This document shows, piece after piece, positions 23,709 through 32,013 of a stretch of DNA of 64,000 nucleotides; the stretch's first letter is position 1; every line of letters begins with the position of its first letter. Location of the stretch: contig CAJUSO010000015.1 in NCBI GenBank assembly GCA_910588965.1, forward strand, positions 1-64,000, given 5' to 3'. The DNA is from an uncultured Lachnospiraceae bacterium. Its GTDB lineage: Bacteria; Bacillota; Clostridia; Lachnospirales; Lachnospiraceae. A model generated the notes under the pieces. That model ran no database searches. It had not been told where the DNA came from and saw nothing but the letters and a program-made list of their open reading frames with translations. Both the position numbers and the translations under genes were made by a program.

Positions 23709-25007
23709 ATGCAGCCATATCAGGAAATGACCAGAGAAGAATTACTGCAGGAAAAAAAGAGTTTAGAGTCAGCATACAAAAAATATGCCAATGGAGGCCT
23801 AAAGCTGGATATGTCCAGGGGCAAGCCCTCTACGGAACAGCTGGACCTGTCCATGGGCATGATGGATGTATTGGGCAGCGACATGGATTTTAACTGTGAG
23901 GATGGGACGGACTGCCGGAATTACGGCGTGCTGGACGGCATACAGGAAGCAAAGGTGCTGTTGGGGGATATGATTGAATGCCACCCGGATAATATTATTA
24001 TTTATGGCAATTCCAGCCTGAACATTATGTTTGATACGGTCTCCCGTTCCATGACCCATGGCGTGATGGGCAACACCCCCTGGTGCAAGCTGGACAAGGT
24101 GAAGTTCTTATGCCCGGTTCCGGGATATGACAGGCATTTTACCATTACGGAGTATTTTGGGATAGAGATGATTAATGTGCCCATGCTCCCCACCGGCCCG
24201 GACATGGATATGGTGGAAGAGCTGGTAAGCCAGGACGAGGCCATTAAGGCAATCTGGTGCGTGCCCAAGTATTCCAACCCCCAGGGCATCACATATTCTG
24301 ATGAGACTGTCCGCCGGTTTGCCAGGCTGAAGCCGGCAGCCAAGGATTTCCGGATTTACTGGGATAATGCCTATGGGGTGCACCACCTCTATGACATCGA
24401 CCAGGATAACCTGGTGGAGATTTTGGCAGAGTGCAAGCGGGCAGGGAACCCGGATATGGTATATAAATTCTGCTCAACCTCTAAAATCAGCTTCCCTGGC
24501 TCAGGCGTTGCAGCCATTGCCGCTTCTGCCAACAACCTGGTGGAAATCCGCGAGCAGATGCGGGTGGCTACCATTGGCCATGACAAGGTGAACCAGCTGC
24601 GCCATGTACGGTTTTTCAATGATATTTATGGCATGACAGAGCACATGAGGAAGCATGCGGATATCCTGCGCCCCAAATTTGAAATGATTATAGATACCTT
24701 CGAACGGGAACTGGGCGGCCGCGGCGCGGGATCCTGGATTGCCCCGAAGGGCGGCTACTTCATTGCCTTTGAGGCATTGGAAGGCTGTGCCAAGGCTATC
24801 GTGGCCAAGGCAAAAGGCGCTGGCGTGACTATGACCCCCGCCGGGGCGCCTTACCCTTATGGGAAAGATCCCACGGATTCCACCATCCGTATTGCACCCA
24901 CGTACCCCAACCTGGAGAATTTGAAGATTGCGACGGATGTCTTTGTCATCTGCGTAAAGCTGGTTACGATTGATAAAATCTTGAAGGAAAAAGCGAAGGA
25001 AGCATAG
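23709..25007 (+). CDS. Type Ic aspartate aminotransferase-like PLP enzyme
   Basis: A 432-residue fold-type I aminotransferase of the group sometimes called alanine-preferring or type Ic aspartate aminotransferase (PF12897-type). It opens with the KLDMSRGKPSTEQLDLS and NYGVLDGIQEAK segments. It carries the substrate-binding Pro-Asn pair of CVPKYSNPQGI, the cofactor Asp-Tyr of WDNAYGVH, the Schiff-base Lys of CSTSKISFPGSG, and the C-terminal RIAPTYP Arg for the substrate carboxylate. It should interconvert aspartate/glutamate-type amino and keto acids. AGGAGG precedes the ATG by 7-8 bases; the gene is followed by a strong terminator. Confidence 0.88.
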   Translation: MQPYQEMTREELLQEKKSLESAYKKYANGGLKLDMSRGKPSTEQLDLSMGMMDVLGSDMDFNCEDGTDCRNYGVLDGIQEAKVLLGDMIECHPDNIIIYGNSSLNIMFDTVSRSMTHGVMGNTPWCKLDKVKFLCPVPGYDRHFTITEYFGIEMINVPMLPTGPDMDMVEELVSQDEAIKAIWCVPKYSNPQGITYSDETVRRFARLKPAAKDFRIYWDNAYGVHHLYDIDQDNLVEILAECKRAGNPDMVYKFCSTSKISFPGSGVAAIAASANNLVEIREQMRVATIGHDKVNQLRHVRFFNDIYGMTEHMRKHADILRPKFEMIIDTFERELGGRGAGSWIAPKGGYFIAFEALEGCAKAIVAKAKGAGVTMTPAGAPYPYGKDPTDSTIRIAPTYPNLENLKIATDVFVICVKLVTIDKILKEKAKEA

Positions 25008-25045
25008 GGAGGGGCGTCTAGGCGCCTGCAGGCCAAGGAGGCAAA

Positions 25046-25089
25046 GCAGCCGGGATTTATGGGAAGCGCCATAAATTGCGGCTGTTTTT
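25046..25089 (+). terminator. Intrinsic terminator after the aminotransferase gene
   Basis: A long stem pairs CAGCCGggATTTATGG (25047-25062) with CCATAAATtgCGGCTG (25069-25084), with a short loop and a TTTTT tail (25085-25089). It sits 40 bases beyond the stop. Confidence 0.85.
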
Positions 25090-25270
25090 GCAGGGCAGGG
25101 ACAGAGCAGCCATGCTTTGGGGGAGTGGGATTTTCCCAAAAAGCGATACCAGTTTGGCAGAAACCCATATTTTTGGTGAAAATACCATAAAATTTTTATA
25201 AAATTAATTATTTTTTAGCGAATCTATGATATAATGGCCACAAGAGAAAGGATGGAAAGAAGGGAAGGAA

Positions 25271-25927
25271 ATGGAAGTATCCGGTAAGTTGAATGAGGGC
25301 GCGGCAAGCTGGGAAACAGTTATCTTCTTATATAACTCAGCGCTGAAAGAGGTAGGCACCAAGCTTGAGATTTTAAACGATGAATTTTGCCATATACATA
25401 GATACAATCCCATTGAATATATAAAGTCCAGGATTAAGACGCCAGAGAGCATTGTGAAGAAGTTAAAGCGCAATGGCTATGAGAGCACCATTGACAATAT
25501 GGTAAAGCATGTGAACGACATCGCCGGCATCCGTGTGGTCTGCTCATTCACTTCCGACATTTACCGCCTGGCAGAAATGATTGGCAAGCAGAACGACCTT
25601 ACGGTGGTCTCTGTGAAGGACTACATCAAGAACCCCAAAGAAAGCGGCTATAAAAGCTACCATATGCTGGTGACCGTCCCCATCTTCCTAACGGACGGCG
25701 TAGTGGACACGAGGGTGGAAATTCAGATCCGTACCATTGCCATGGATTTCTGGGCAAGCCTGGAGCATAAGATTTATTATAAATTTGAGGGCCATGCCCC
25801 GGAATACATCAGCCGCGACCTGCAGGAATGCGCCGGGATTGTGTCAAAGCTCGACGCTAAGATGCTTTCTTTAAATGAAGCTATCCTGCGTGCAAGGGAA
25901 GAAGAAGAGACCCAGGGCAGTTTTTAG
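25271..25927 (+). CDS. relQ: Small alarmone synthetase, RelQ/YjbM-like GTP pyrophosphokinase
   Basis: A 218-residue synthetase-only member of the RelA/SpoT superfamily; no HD hydrolase or TGS/ACT domains. It transfers pyrophosphate from ATP to GTP or GDP to make (p)ppGpp. Motifs are RIKTPESIVKKLKRNG (G-loop region), NDIAGIRVVCSF with catalytic Asp, SGYKSYHMLV, and VEIQIRTIAMDFWASLEHKIYYK, followed by a helical C-terminal tail of the tetramer-forming RelQ type. TATAAT at 25230-25235 is a possible -10. It stands alone and is probably controlled at transcription by envelope stress, as RelP/RelQ often are (family knowledge). Confidence 0.92.
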   Translation: MEVSGKLNEGAASWETVIFLYNSALKEVGTKLEILNDEFCHIHRYNPIEYIKSRIKTPESIVKKLKRNGYESTIDNMVKHVNDIAGIRVVCSFTSDIYRLAEMIGKQNDLTVVSVKDYIKNPKESGYKSYHMLVTVPIFLTDGVVDTRVEIQIRTIAMDFWASLEHKIYYKFEGHAPEYISRDLQECAGIVSKLDAKMLSLNEAILRAREEEETQGSF

Positions 25928-26014
25928 GCATAAATGAAAATGGCCGGGATTGCATATAATAACAGGAAAAGGACTAGAAAGGCAACAGGCATATAGCTTG
26001 GGAAAGGGAAGGGG

Positions 26015-26794
26015 ATGCCAGCAAGTAAGAAGGTTTTGAATCTTGCCATTTCTATTGGGGAGGTTATGTTGCAAAGCGGCGGTGAGATTTACCGTGTGCA
26101 GGAAACGGTAAGCCGTGTGCTTGAATCCTATGGGATTCAAGATTACCATGTATTTGTGATTACGAACGGCATTTTTGCCACGGTGCACGAAGAGAGGGAA
26201 GACGCTGGGAGCATGGTGCGTTATGTGCCCATCGGCGATGTGGATCTGCAGAAGGTGGCGGCTATCAACCAGCTTTCGAGGGAAATCTCGGCAGGGGAAT
26301 GCAGCATAGAACAGGCTTATGAGCGCCTGTCCCAGTGCCGGCAAGCCCCTGGCGCCAGTAAATGGGCCCTTATCCTGTCCTGCGGCATAGGCAGCGCAGG
26401 TTTCGGCTATCTTATGGGTGCGCGCCTTTATGACAGCCTTTTTTCCTTTCTCCTGGGTATGCTGCTGGAGGTATTCCTGCTGACAGCCGCCCACTACCAT
26501 GCCTCCAAATTTATCATGAATATTTTGGGCAGCGCTTTGGTTACGGCGGGGAGCCTTATCCTGTATGTGGCTGGCATAGGCATCCGGTTCGACCAGGTCA
26601 TTATCGGAGGGATTGTCCCCCTGCTCCCTGGCGTGTCCCTAACGACGGCAATCCGCGACCTGTTCGGCGGTGATTACCTATCCGGCAGCATCCGCCTGAT
26701 TGACGCCCTTCTTGCGGGCATGTGCATTGCAATCGGCGTCGGGGCGGCCATAAAGGCGTTCCAAATGCTGGGAGGGGGTGCGCTTCCTTTATGA
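26015..26794 (+). CDS. Threonine/serine exporter, ThrE N-terminal-type subunit
   Basis: A 259-residue protein matching the ThrE N-terminal family (PF06738, formerly DUF1212). A soluble cytoplasmic part (about 1-110) contains LQSGGEIYRVQETVSRVL and FVITNGIFATV. Five TM helices then follow, with the conserved IVPLLPGVSLTTAIRDLFGGDYLSG loop. In many Firmicutes ThrE is split into this subunit and a smaller C-terminal one, encoded next here with an ATGA overlap. The pair would export threonine and serine using the proton gradient. GGAAGGGG precedes the ATG. Confidence 0.9.
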   Translation: MPASKKVLNLAISIGEVMLQSGGEIYRVQETVSRVLESYGIQDYHVFVITNGIFATVHEEREDAGSMVRYVPIGDVDLQKVAAINQLSREISAGECSIEQAYERLSQCRQAPGASKWALILSCGIGSAGFGYLMGARLYDSLFSFLLGMLLEVFLLTAAHYHASKFIMNILGSALVTAGSLILYVAGIGIRFDQVIIGGIVPLLPGVSLTTAIRDLFGGDYLSGSIRLIDALLAGMCIAIGVGAAIKAFQMLGGGALPL

Positions 26795-27258
26795 TAACCC
26801 AAGTAATCATGTGCATGCTTGCTACGGCGGCTTTCGCAATCCTCTTCCATGTACCCAGGACAGAATACCTATGCTGCGCCCTCAATGGTGCGGTAGGCTG
26901 GATTACCTACCTGGCATGGACAGCCCACGGCGCAGGCCCTACCTCCGCATCTATCTGGGCGTCCCTGGCGCTGACCTTGGTGGCCAGGATATTGTCTTCC
27001 ATAAGGAAGATGCCCAGCACGGTATTTTTAATCACCGGCATTTTCTCCCTGGTGCCGGGATCCGGGCTGTATTATACGTCTTATTATCTGATTATGGGCG
27101 ATTTGGCCCGATTTATGGGAAAGGGGACAGAGACACTGAAGATTGCAGGGGGGATTGTACTGGGGATGATATTCGGGCTGGTATTCCCCCAAAGCTGGTT
27201 TAACCGTTTGGGAAAGGCGGCGGGGAGGATCCGCAAAAGGGGAGGCGGCGGTAGGTAA
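26791..27258 (+). CDS. Threonine/serine exporter, ThrE C-terminal-type subunit
   Basis: A 155-residue, about five-TM protein of the PF12821 (ThrE_2) type: it has FAILFHVPRTEYLCCALNGAV and the conserved ITGIFSLVPGSGLYYT loop. It starts at ATG 26791, overlapping the stop of the partner gene by four bases, and ends in a basic tail (GRIRKRGGGGR). A frame open to 26722 exists, but it overlaps the partner and lacks an SD. Functions with the upstream subunit. Confidence 0.9.
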   Translation: MITQVIMCMLATAAFAILFHVPRTEYLCCALNGAVGWITYLAWTAHGAGPTSASIWASLALTLVARILSSIRKMPSTVFLITGIFSLVPGSGLYYTSYYLIMGDLARFMGKGTETLKIAGGIVLGMIFGLVFPQSWFNRLGKAAGRIRKRGGGGR

Positions 27259-27371
27259 GCCGGAGGTTTTTGGCTTGGCTGATATGGTGATTCCTTAAGT
27301 AACCCTGATTTCCAGTATCCAAAAAGGTTTTTCTATGATACCGGAAATATCCGGCAGGAAGGAGATGCATA

Positions 27372-28184
27372 ATGATGAAACATAAAATTTATTCCCTGGC
27401 TCTCACAAGCATTGCCATTTGCTGCCTGGCAGCAGGATGCGGCAGTGGGCAGCGGAACGCTTCTTCTGCCGTAGATTCTTCAGGAAGTATGCAGGGGAAT
27501 CAAAACCAAATGTCTGTTCCTGCTAAGGGCGGTCCGGGAGATGGTTCCGGGATTTTGGAGGATTTCTCACCAGAAGAGATGCTGCATGAATACCATGAGG
27601 AAGATTATACCACGAATGAAGATGGGACGTACACCTATTGTGGGGTAGTTTACCGATATAAATTATTATATAAGGAGAAATTGCCTTCTAGCATTAGGGA
27701 ATATGTATACGTGGTTCTTTCGAACAGCAAAGACCTTACATATGATGAGGTCTCAGACGCAGGAAATAGGGACAGAGGAGAGGGAGACAGGTTAAAGTGT
27801 GCCTTAATTGGAAGCGGGTTTTCAAAGCTGTCCCCAGAGAATACGGAAGAAGACGCTTCCAATCTGCCCGAAGACGCATTGCCCAAGCCGGATTGGGAAG
27901 AATACACCGCAAATGCGGACGGGACTTATACTTGTGAGGGGATTACCTATCAATACAAGCTATTGTTAACAGGGGTATACCGTACTGGGGCTTGCGGCAC
28001 GCGTATGCTGGTCCTTTCCAATCAGAAAGACCTTACATGCGATGATATCCATACGAAAAGGCTATCCAGCCAGATGGAAGAGACGCTTCAGCCATCAGAA
28101 TGCGTGGTTGTTGGGGAAGAAAGCATCCCAGCGGAGAATTACATCCCTATCCCTTTGCCAGAAAATGGGACCATAATAAAGTGA
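27372..28184 (+). CDS. Lipoprotein with two copies of a novel domain
   Basis: A 270-residue secreted lipoprotein. The signal peptide has the lipobox LAAGC (Cys23), followed by a Ser/Gly/Gln linker. Two related blocks of about 60 residues follow: EDYTTNEDGTYTYCGVVYRYKLL...VVLSNSKDLTYDEV (about 76-133) and EEYTANADGTYTCEGITYQYKLL...LVLSNQKDLTCDDI (about 176-225). Each is a beta-rich unit with one conserved Cys, a DGTYT turn, a YxYKLL strand and a (V)LSN-x-KDLT end. I do not recognise the family. Single-gene unit with SD AAGGAG; a multi-hairpin repeat follows the gene. Confidence 0.75.
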   Translation: MMKHKIYSLALTSIAICCLAAGCGSGQRNASSAVDSSGSMQGNQNQMSVPAKGGPGDGSGILEDFSPEEMLHEYHEEDYTTNEDGTYTYCGVVYRYKLLYKEKLPSSIREYVYVVLSNSKDLTYDEVSDAGNRDRGEGDRLKCALIGSGFSKLSPENTEEDASNLPEDALPKPDWEEYTANADGTYTCEGITYQYKLLLTGVYRTGACGTRMLVLSNQKDLTCDDIHTKRLSSQMEETLQPSECVVVGEESIPAENYIPIPLPENGTIIK

Positions 28185-28292
28185 ACAACCTCGGCGTGCT
28201 GGCACCATGGTATCCCTTTTCCCTTCTGTCATTGGTTTCGGTTTGTAAACTTCTTCTTTCTGTTTGGGATATTTTAAGGCCTCCTATGATTT

Positions 28293-28423
28293 TTTATTCC
28301 CGCGATCAATGAGCCCGCGCTCGCGCGGATATTTGGCGAATCCGCGAGGGTCAAATACCCCGCCCCTTGGGGCGGAAAGAACAAGCTAGGCCATGCCCCG
28401 TAGCTTGCTGCGGGGTATTTGGC
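28293..28423 (+). repeat. Multi-hairpin intergenic repeat, copy 2 (complete)
   Basis: Blocks in order: TTTATTCCCGCGA-t-CAATGAG (28293-28313); hairpin CGCGGAT...ATCCGCG (28324-28346); GAGGGTCAAATACCCCGC. An outer stem pairs GTCAAATACCCCGC (28350-28363) with GCGGGGTATTTGGC (28410-28423). Inside it are a hairpin CCGCCCC-TT-GGGGCGG (28360-28375, competing with the end of the outer stem) and a hairpin CAAGCTA...TAGCTTG (28382-28407). The first 60 bases match the copy at 1-77 in inverted orientation. It lies between the convergent lipoprotein and GH13 genes, so it may also end both transcripts. Confidence 0.8.
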
Positions 28424-28482
28424 TTTATCATAGGAGGCCTTGCCGTGTCCCGTTCCGGCACTGCCGCTATTCCATATCTTAT

Positions 28483-29793
28483 CTATTTCTCACATTTCCA
28501 AAAATAAGCGCTATACCCCGGCAATTCACTGCCTCCGCCGAAGTCATGTTCTTCCCCGGTGATTAAGTCGGTAGCCATCCCGCACCCAGCGTCAAAATGC
28601 GCCGTATAGCTTTCGCTGTCCGCATTAATAGCTACCAACACCCTCTCGTTCTCGCTCTTGCGTTCAAAAATACACTGTTTATTTGTCAGCACTACAGATT
28701 TAAAGCTGCCATAATTCAAAGCCTCAGACCCTTTCTTAGCTTCTGCCAGCTGTGCAATCCAGCCGGTCAGCGCATTCCACTCCGGTCCCTCAAAGCTAGG
28801 CCGGAGGGAGGGGTCCCCATTAGACTTATCCCCGGCCACGCCCCATTCGCTTCCATAATATACGCATGGGATCCCTGGCATCCCAAAGCACATGGCATAA
28901 ATCAGCGGAAGGTGTTTTTCTTCCTGTAGGATTGTGGCGATCCTGGAGACATCATGGTTGTCTACGAAGCTCAGCAGGTGTTTCCCGCGGTAAAGGGTCC
29001 AGTTCTCCGGCCCGAACTGCCGCAGCAGGGAATGGACAATCTCAAACATATTCATAGAATTAAAGCTGGAATGCAGCCCCTTATAGCATTCATAATTCGT
29101 AGCGGAATGGAGCATGGAATCATTCATCAGCTGGTTATAATCCCCATGCAGCATTTCCCCTACCAGGAAGAAATCCTCCTTCAGCCCGTCGCAGTGGCTG
29201 CGCAGCCTCCGCACGAAATCATGGTCCAGGCAGTATGCCACATCCAGCCGCAGCCCGTCAATGTCCCAGGCGTCTACCCAATAGCTGACGCTTTCTAACA
29301 GGTATTGGATGACCTCTTCATTCCGCAGGTTTAATTTTACCAGGTCGTAATTCCCTTCCCAGCCCTCATACCATAACCCGTCGTTGTAATTAGAGTTCCC
29401 CCCGAAATTGATGTGGAACCAATCCTTATAGCGGGAGTTTTCCCGGTTCTCCAGTACGTCCTGGAAGGCGAAGAAGCCCCTCCCGGCATGGTTGAACACG
29501 CCGTCTAACACCACGCGGATGCCGGCCGCATGGAGCGCGTCGCAGACTTCCTTGAAATCCTCATTGGCGCCTAGGCGTACGTCTATCTTCCGGTAGTCCC
29601 TGGCATTGTAGCCGTGGGTGTCCGACTCAAAGAGGGGGGAGAAATAGATGGCGTTTACGCCCAGTTTTTCCAGGTGGGGGATCCAGCTTTTGACCTTCTG
29701 GATGCGGTTAGCGGCCACGCCGTCATTCTCAAAGGGGGCGCCGCAGAACCCTAATGGATAGATTTGGTAAAATACGCTTTCATAAGCCCACAT
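28483..29793 (-). CDS. GH13 alpha-amylase-family glycosidase (cytoplasmic)
   Basis: A 436-residue enzyme without signal peptide. The (beta/alpha)8 barrel shows the four GH13 regions: VVLDGVFNHAG, GLRLDVAYCLD (nucleophile Asp), FLVGEMLHG (acid/base Glu) and SFVDNHDVSRI. A loop YYGSEWGVAGDKSNGDPSLRP resembles cyclomaltodextrinase or maltodextrin glucosidase types, and a short C-terminal beta domain closes the protein. Likely hydrolyses short alpha-1,4 maltodextrins inside the cell. AAAGGAG lies 9 bases before the ATG. No transporter or regulator adjoins it. Confidence 0.9.
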   Translation of the reverse strand: MWAYESVFYQIYPLGFCGAPFENDGVAANRIQKVKSWIPHLEKLGVNAIYFSPLFESDTHGYNARDYRKIDVRLGANEDFKEVCDALHAAGIRVVLDGVFNHAGRGFFAFQDVLENRENSRYKDWFHINFGGNSNYNDGLWYEGWEGNYDLVKLNLRNEEVIQYLLESVSYWVDAWDIDGLRLDVAYCLDHDFVRRLRSHCDGLKEDFFLVGEMLHGDYNQLMNDSMLHSATNYECYKGLHSSFNSMNMFEIVHSLLRQFGPENWTLYRGKHLLSFVDNHDVSRIATILQEEKHLPLIYAMCFGMPGIPCVYYGSEWGVAGDKSNGDPSLRPSFEGPEWNALTGWIAQLAEAKKGSEALNYGSFKSVVLTNKQCIFERKSENERVLVAINADSESYTAHFDAGCGMATDLITGEEHDFGGGSELPGYSAYFWKCEK

Positions 29794-30119
29794 AACTGTA
29801 GCTCCTTTCTATTGCGAAATCAATAATGGAAATTATCCTGTAAGTATCCAGCAAAATAGCTGGCTGGTTCCGTAAGAAAAAACAAGATATCTTTATTATA
29901 GTGACAAATGGCTGGGATGGCAATGGAAAAAATGACAAAATTTTGTCGGCTTATGGAGAAAAAGCGGCGGTTCCGGCGAATTGCCGCAGGAGGGAGGCAG
30001 CAGCAGGCAGGGATAGATAAGGGCGGGCTGCGCCTTGGAAGGCTGCCGGGCGGGCAGGGCATTTTGCCGGGACCCTCCTTTTTAGGGGCGGAAAGACGCA
30101 GAAGAAAAAAGTAAAGATA
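29794..30119. other. Intergenic interval between divergent GH13 and tmk genes
   Basis: About 330 bases. The only open frame (29908-30114, 68 codons, very Gly/Arg-rich) has no SD and looks non-coding. The GC-rich part, about 30020-30090, contains short dyads but no terminator with a T-run. Confidence 0.4.
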
Positions 30120-30148
30120 TTGTTTTTTTTTTACTAAAAGTATATAAT
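30120..30148 (+). promoter_or_regulatory. Promoter of tmk, followed by a leader hairpin
   Basis: TTGTTT (30120-30125), 17 bases, TATAAT (30143-30148). The leader then holds the hairpin TGGCGC-CTGT-GCGCCA (30166-30181), just upstream of the start region. Confidence 0.55.
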
Positions 30149-30205
30149 AGGGGCATATAGGTTTTTGGCGCCTGTGCGCCATAGCTAGGAAAGATGGAGG
30201 ACAAG

Positions 30206-30844
30206 ATGATTTTGCAGAAAAGAAAAGGCAGGCTGATTGCTTTGGAAGGGATTGACGGGTGTGGGAAAAGCACGCAGGCCCGGCTTCTGGCAGAACGGAT
30301 GAGGCAGGAGGGGATTGCCTGCTATGCCACGATGGAGCCGACGGATTCGCCGATTGGCTCCCTTATCCGGCAGATTATGACAGGGAGGGTAAAAACGGAC
30401 AACCGGGTAATTGCCCCGCTGTTTGTGGCGGACCGGCTGGATCATTTGCTGAATGAGGTGAATGGGATTTTGCATAAGGTGGAGGAAGGGATTACCGTCA
30501 TTTCGGACAGGTATTATTTTTCTTCTTATGCATACCAGGGCGTGGATTTGCCCATGGATTGGGTGATCCGGGCAAATGAGCCCAACAGCAGTATTTTGCG
30601 CCCTGCCCTAACGGTGTTTTTGGATATCCCCCCCAAGCTGGCCCTGGAGCGGATTTCCAGGAATAGGTTCCAGCAGGAACTATTTGAAGAGGAGGCGCGG
30701 CTAGCCCAGGTACGGCAAAAATATATGGAGGCCTTCCGGGCCTTAGAGGGCGAAGAGCAGGTGGCTGTCCTGGACGGGGACAAAAGCCCACAAGCGGTTG
30801 CGGAGGCGATTTGGGAAGAAGTACGGAAATACATGATTGACTGA
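30206..30844 (+). CDS. tmk: Thymidylate kinase
   Basis: About 212 residues. It phosphorylates dTMP to dTDP, an essential step for DNA synthesis. The P-loop is EGIDGCGKSTQ; ISDRYYFSSYAYQG is the DR(Y/H) substrate motif; PALTVFLDIPPKLALERI precedes the LID region. Two Mets are possible (30194 and 30206). GGAGG at 30197-30201, 4 bases before the second Met and after the first, supports 30206, with MILQKRKGRLIALEG as N terminus. It is away from its usual holB/yaaQ neighbourhood. A LacI regulator follows 16 bases after the stop. Confidence 0.9.
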   Translation: MILQKRKGRLIALEGIDGCGKSTQARLLAERMRQEGIACYATMEPTDSPIGSLIRQIMTGRVKTDNRVIAPLFVADRLDHLLNEVNGILHKVEEGITVISDRYYFSSYAYQGVDLPMDWVIRANEPNSSILRPALTVFLDIPPKLALERISRNRFQQELFEEEARLAQVRQKYMEAFRALEGEEQVAVLDGDKSPQAVAEAIWEEVRKYMID

Positions 30845-30860
30845 TAGCGGAGAGAAAGAT

Positions 30861-31907
30861 ATGGCGACATTAAAAGAATTATCGAAAATCACAGGCTATT
30901 CCATTGCAACCATATCCAGGGTGCTGAACGAGGATGAGACGTTAAACGTAACAGAGAATACCAGGAAGATGATTTTGGAAGCGGCGGGCAGGATTGACTA
31001 TTCCAGCAAGCACGGCGCCGCCAAGAAGGCCAAGGAGGCCCATCTTAGGATAGGGATTGTGGAGATGGCGAATGCCCAGGACACAGGGAAGGATCCCTAT
31101 TACCTGTACCTGAAGGGGAGCATGGAAAGCTGCTGTTTTGAAAACGGGATGGAGACCGTGATTATGCAGTATGATGCGGAGAATAAGTGTTACCGTAGCG
31201 CCAGCTCCCAGGAAGTAAATGGGATCCTGGCAATCGGGCAGTTTGAGCACGAGCAGATTACGGCTATGAAAAAATGCACGTCCCGGGTCATTTTCCTGGA
31301 TTCTGCGCCTTACCCGGAGCAATTTTGTTCCGTCCTGCCCAATTACGAGGTTGGCATCCGCCAGGGCATGGATTACTTGGTAGAGCAGGGGCATAGGAGG
31401 ATTGCCTTTGTAGGGCCGGTTTATTCCACGGACTCTACGGGGAGGAAGGCGCTGGAACTGAGGCGCAAGTTTTTTAAGGATTATTTGGAAAGCCATACGG
31501 AAGAAGGCATTGAGGGGACGCTGCTGGATTTGGAATGGCAGGAAGGGGATGTGGCAGAGGCAGTCATGCTGTATTTTAAAAGCAGGAAAGGAGGGGGGGA
31601 GAAGCCCACGGCATTTTTTGCCTATAATGAGACGACGGCTATGGGGGTGCTGCGGGCACTGCAGATTATGGGCTGCCAGGTGCCGGAGGACTACAGCATT
31701 TTGAGCTACAACGATACTTTGCTTGCAACCCTGACCCAGCCGCAGCTTTCGGGTATCCGGATCAATATTGAAGAGATGGTGCAGAATGTCATCCTGCTGT
31801 TAGAGCGGATGGTACGTGAGCCCAACGCCATCCCATTGAGCATTTCGGTGCCTTGTACCCTGGTGGTTAGGGACAGCGTGAAGCATTATTTGAAATTCCA
31901 GGATTGA
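30861..31907 (+). CDS. LacI/GalR family transcriptional regulator
   Basis: A 348-residue repressor. The N-terminal HTH reads MATLKELSKITGYSIATISRVLNE. Hinge and periplasmic-binding-protein-like sensor domains follow, ending with SCTLVVRDS-type LacI closure (VPCTLVVRDSV). The sensor has GILAIGQF, RIAFVGPVYSTDS and FAYNETTAMGVLRALQ. The start is ATG 30861 after GGAGAG; an upstream ATG at 30837 overlaps tmk and has no SD. Its HTH differs from that of the sugar-operon LacI at 47.9 kb. No obvious target operon adjoins, so the inducer is unknown. Confidence 0.9.
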   Translation: MATLKELSKITGYSIATISRVLNEDETLNVTENTRKMILEAAGRIDYSSKHGAAKKAKEAHLRIGIVEMANAQDTGKDPYYLYLKGSMESCCFENGMETVIMQYDAENKCYRSASSQEVNGILAIGQFEHEQITAMKKCTSRVIFLDSAPYPEQFCSVLPNYEVGIRQGMDYLVEQGHRRIAFVGPVYSTDSTGRKALELRRKFFKDYLESHTEEGIEGTLLDLEWQEGDVAEAVMLYFKSRKGGGEKPTAFFAYNETTAMGVLRALQIMGCQVPEDYSILSYNDTLLATLTQPQLSGIRINIEEMVQNVILLLERMVREPNAIPLSISVPCTLVVRDSVKHYLKFQD

Positions 31908-32013
31908 CAGGAGGCCAATATTGTGAGATAGTAAGCAGAAAAGGGTAGGCGCTAGGACGGGGAAGGATTCTGCCGTTACCGTATGCCAATAATTACAGAA
32001 AGCAGGAAAGATT

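Noticed and set aside
29908..30114. 68-codon basic frame between GH13 and tmk genes
   Set aside because: No SD, extreme Gly/Arg content, and it ends at the tmk promoter.
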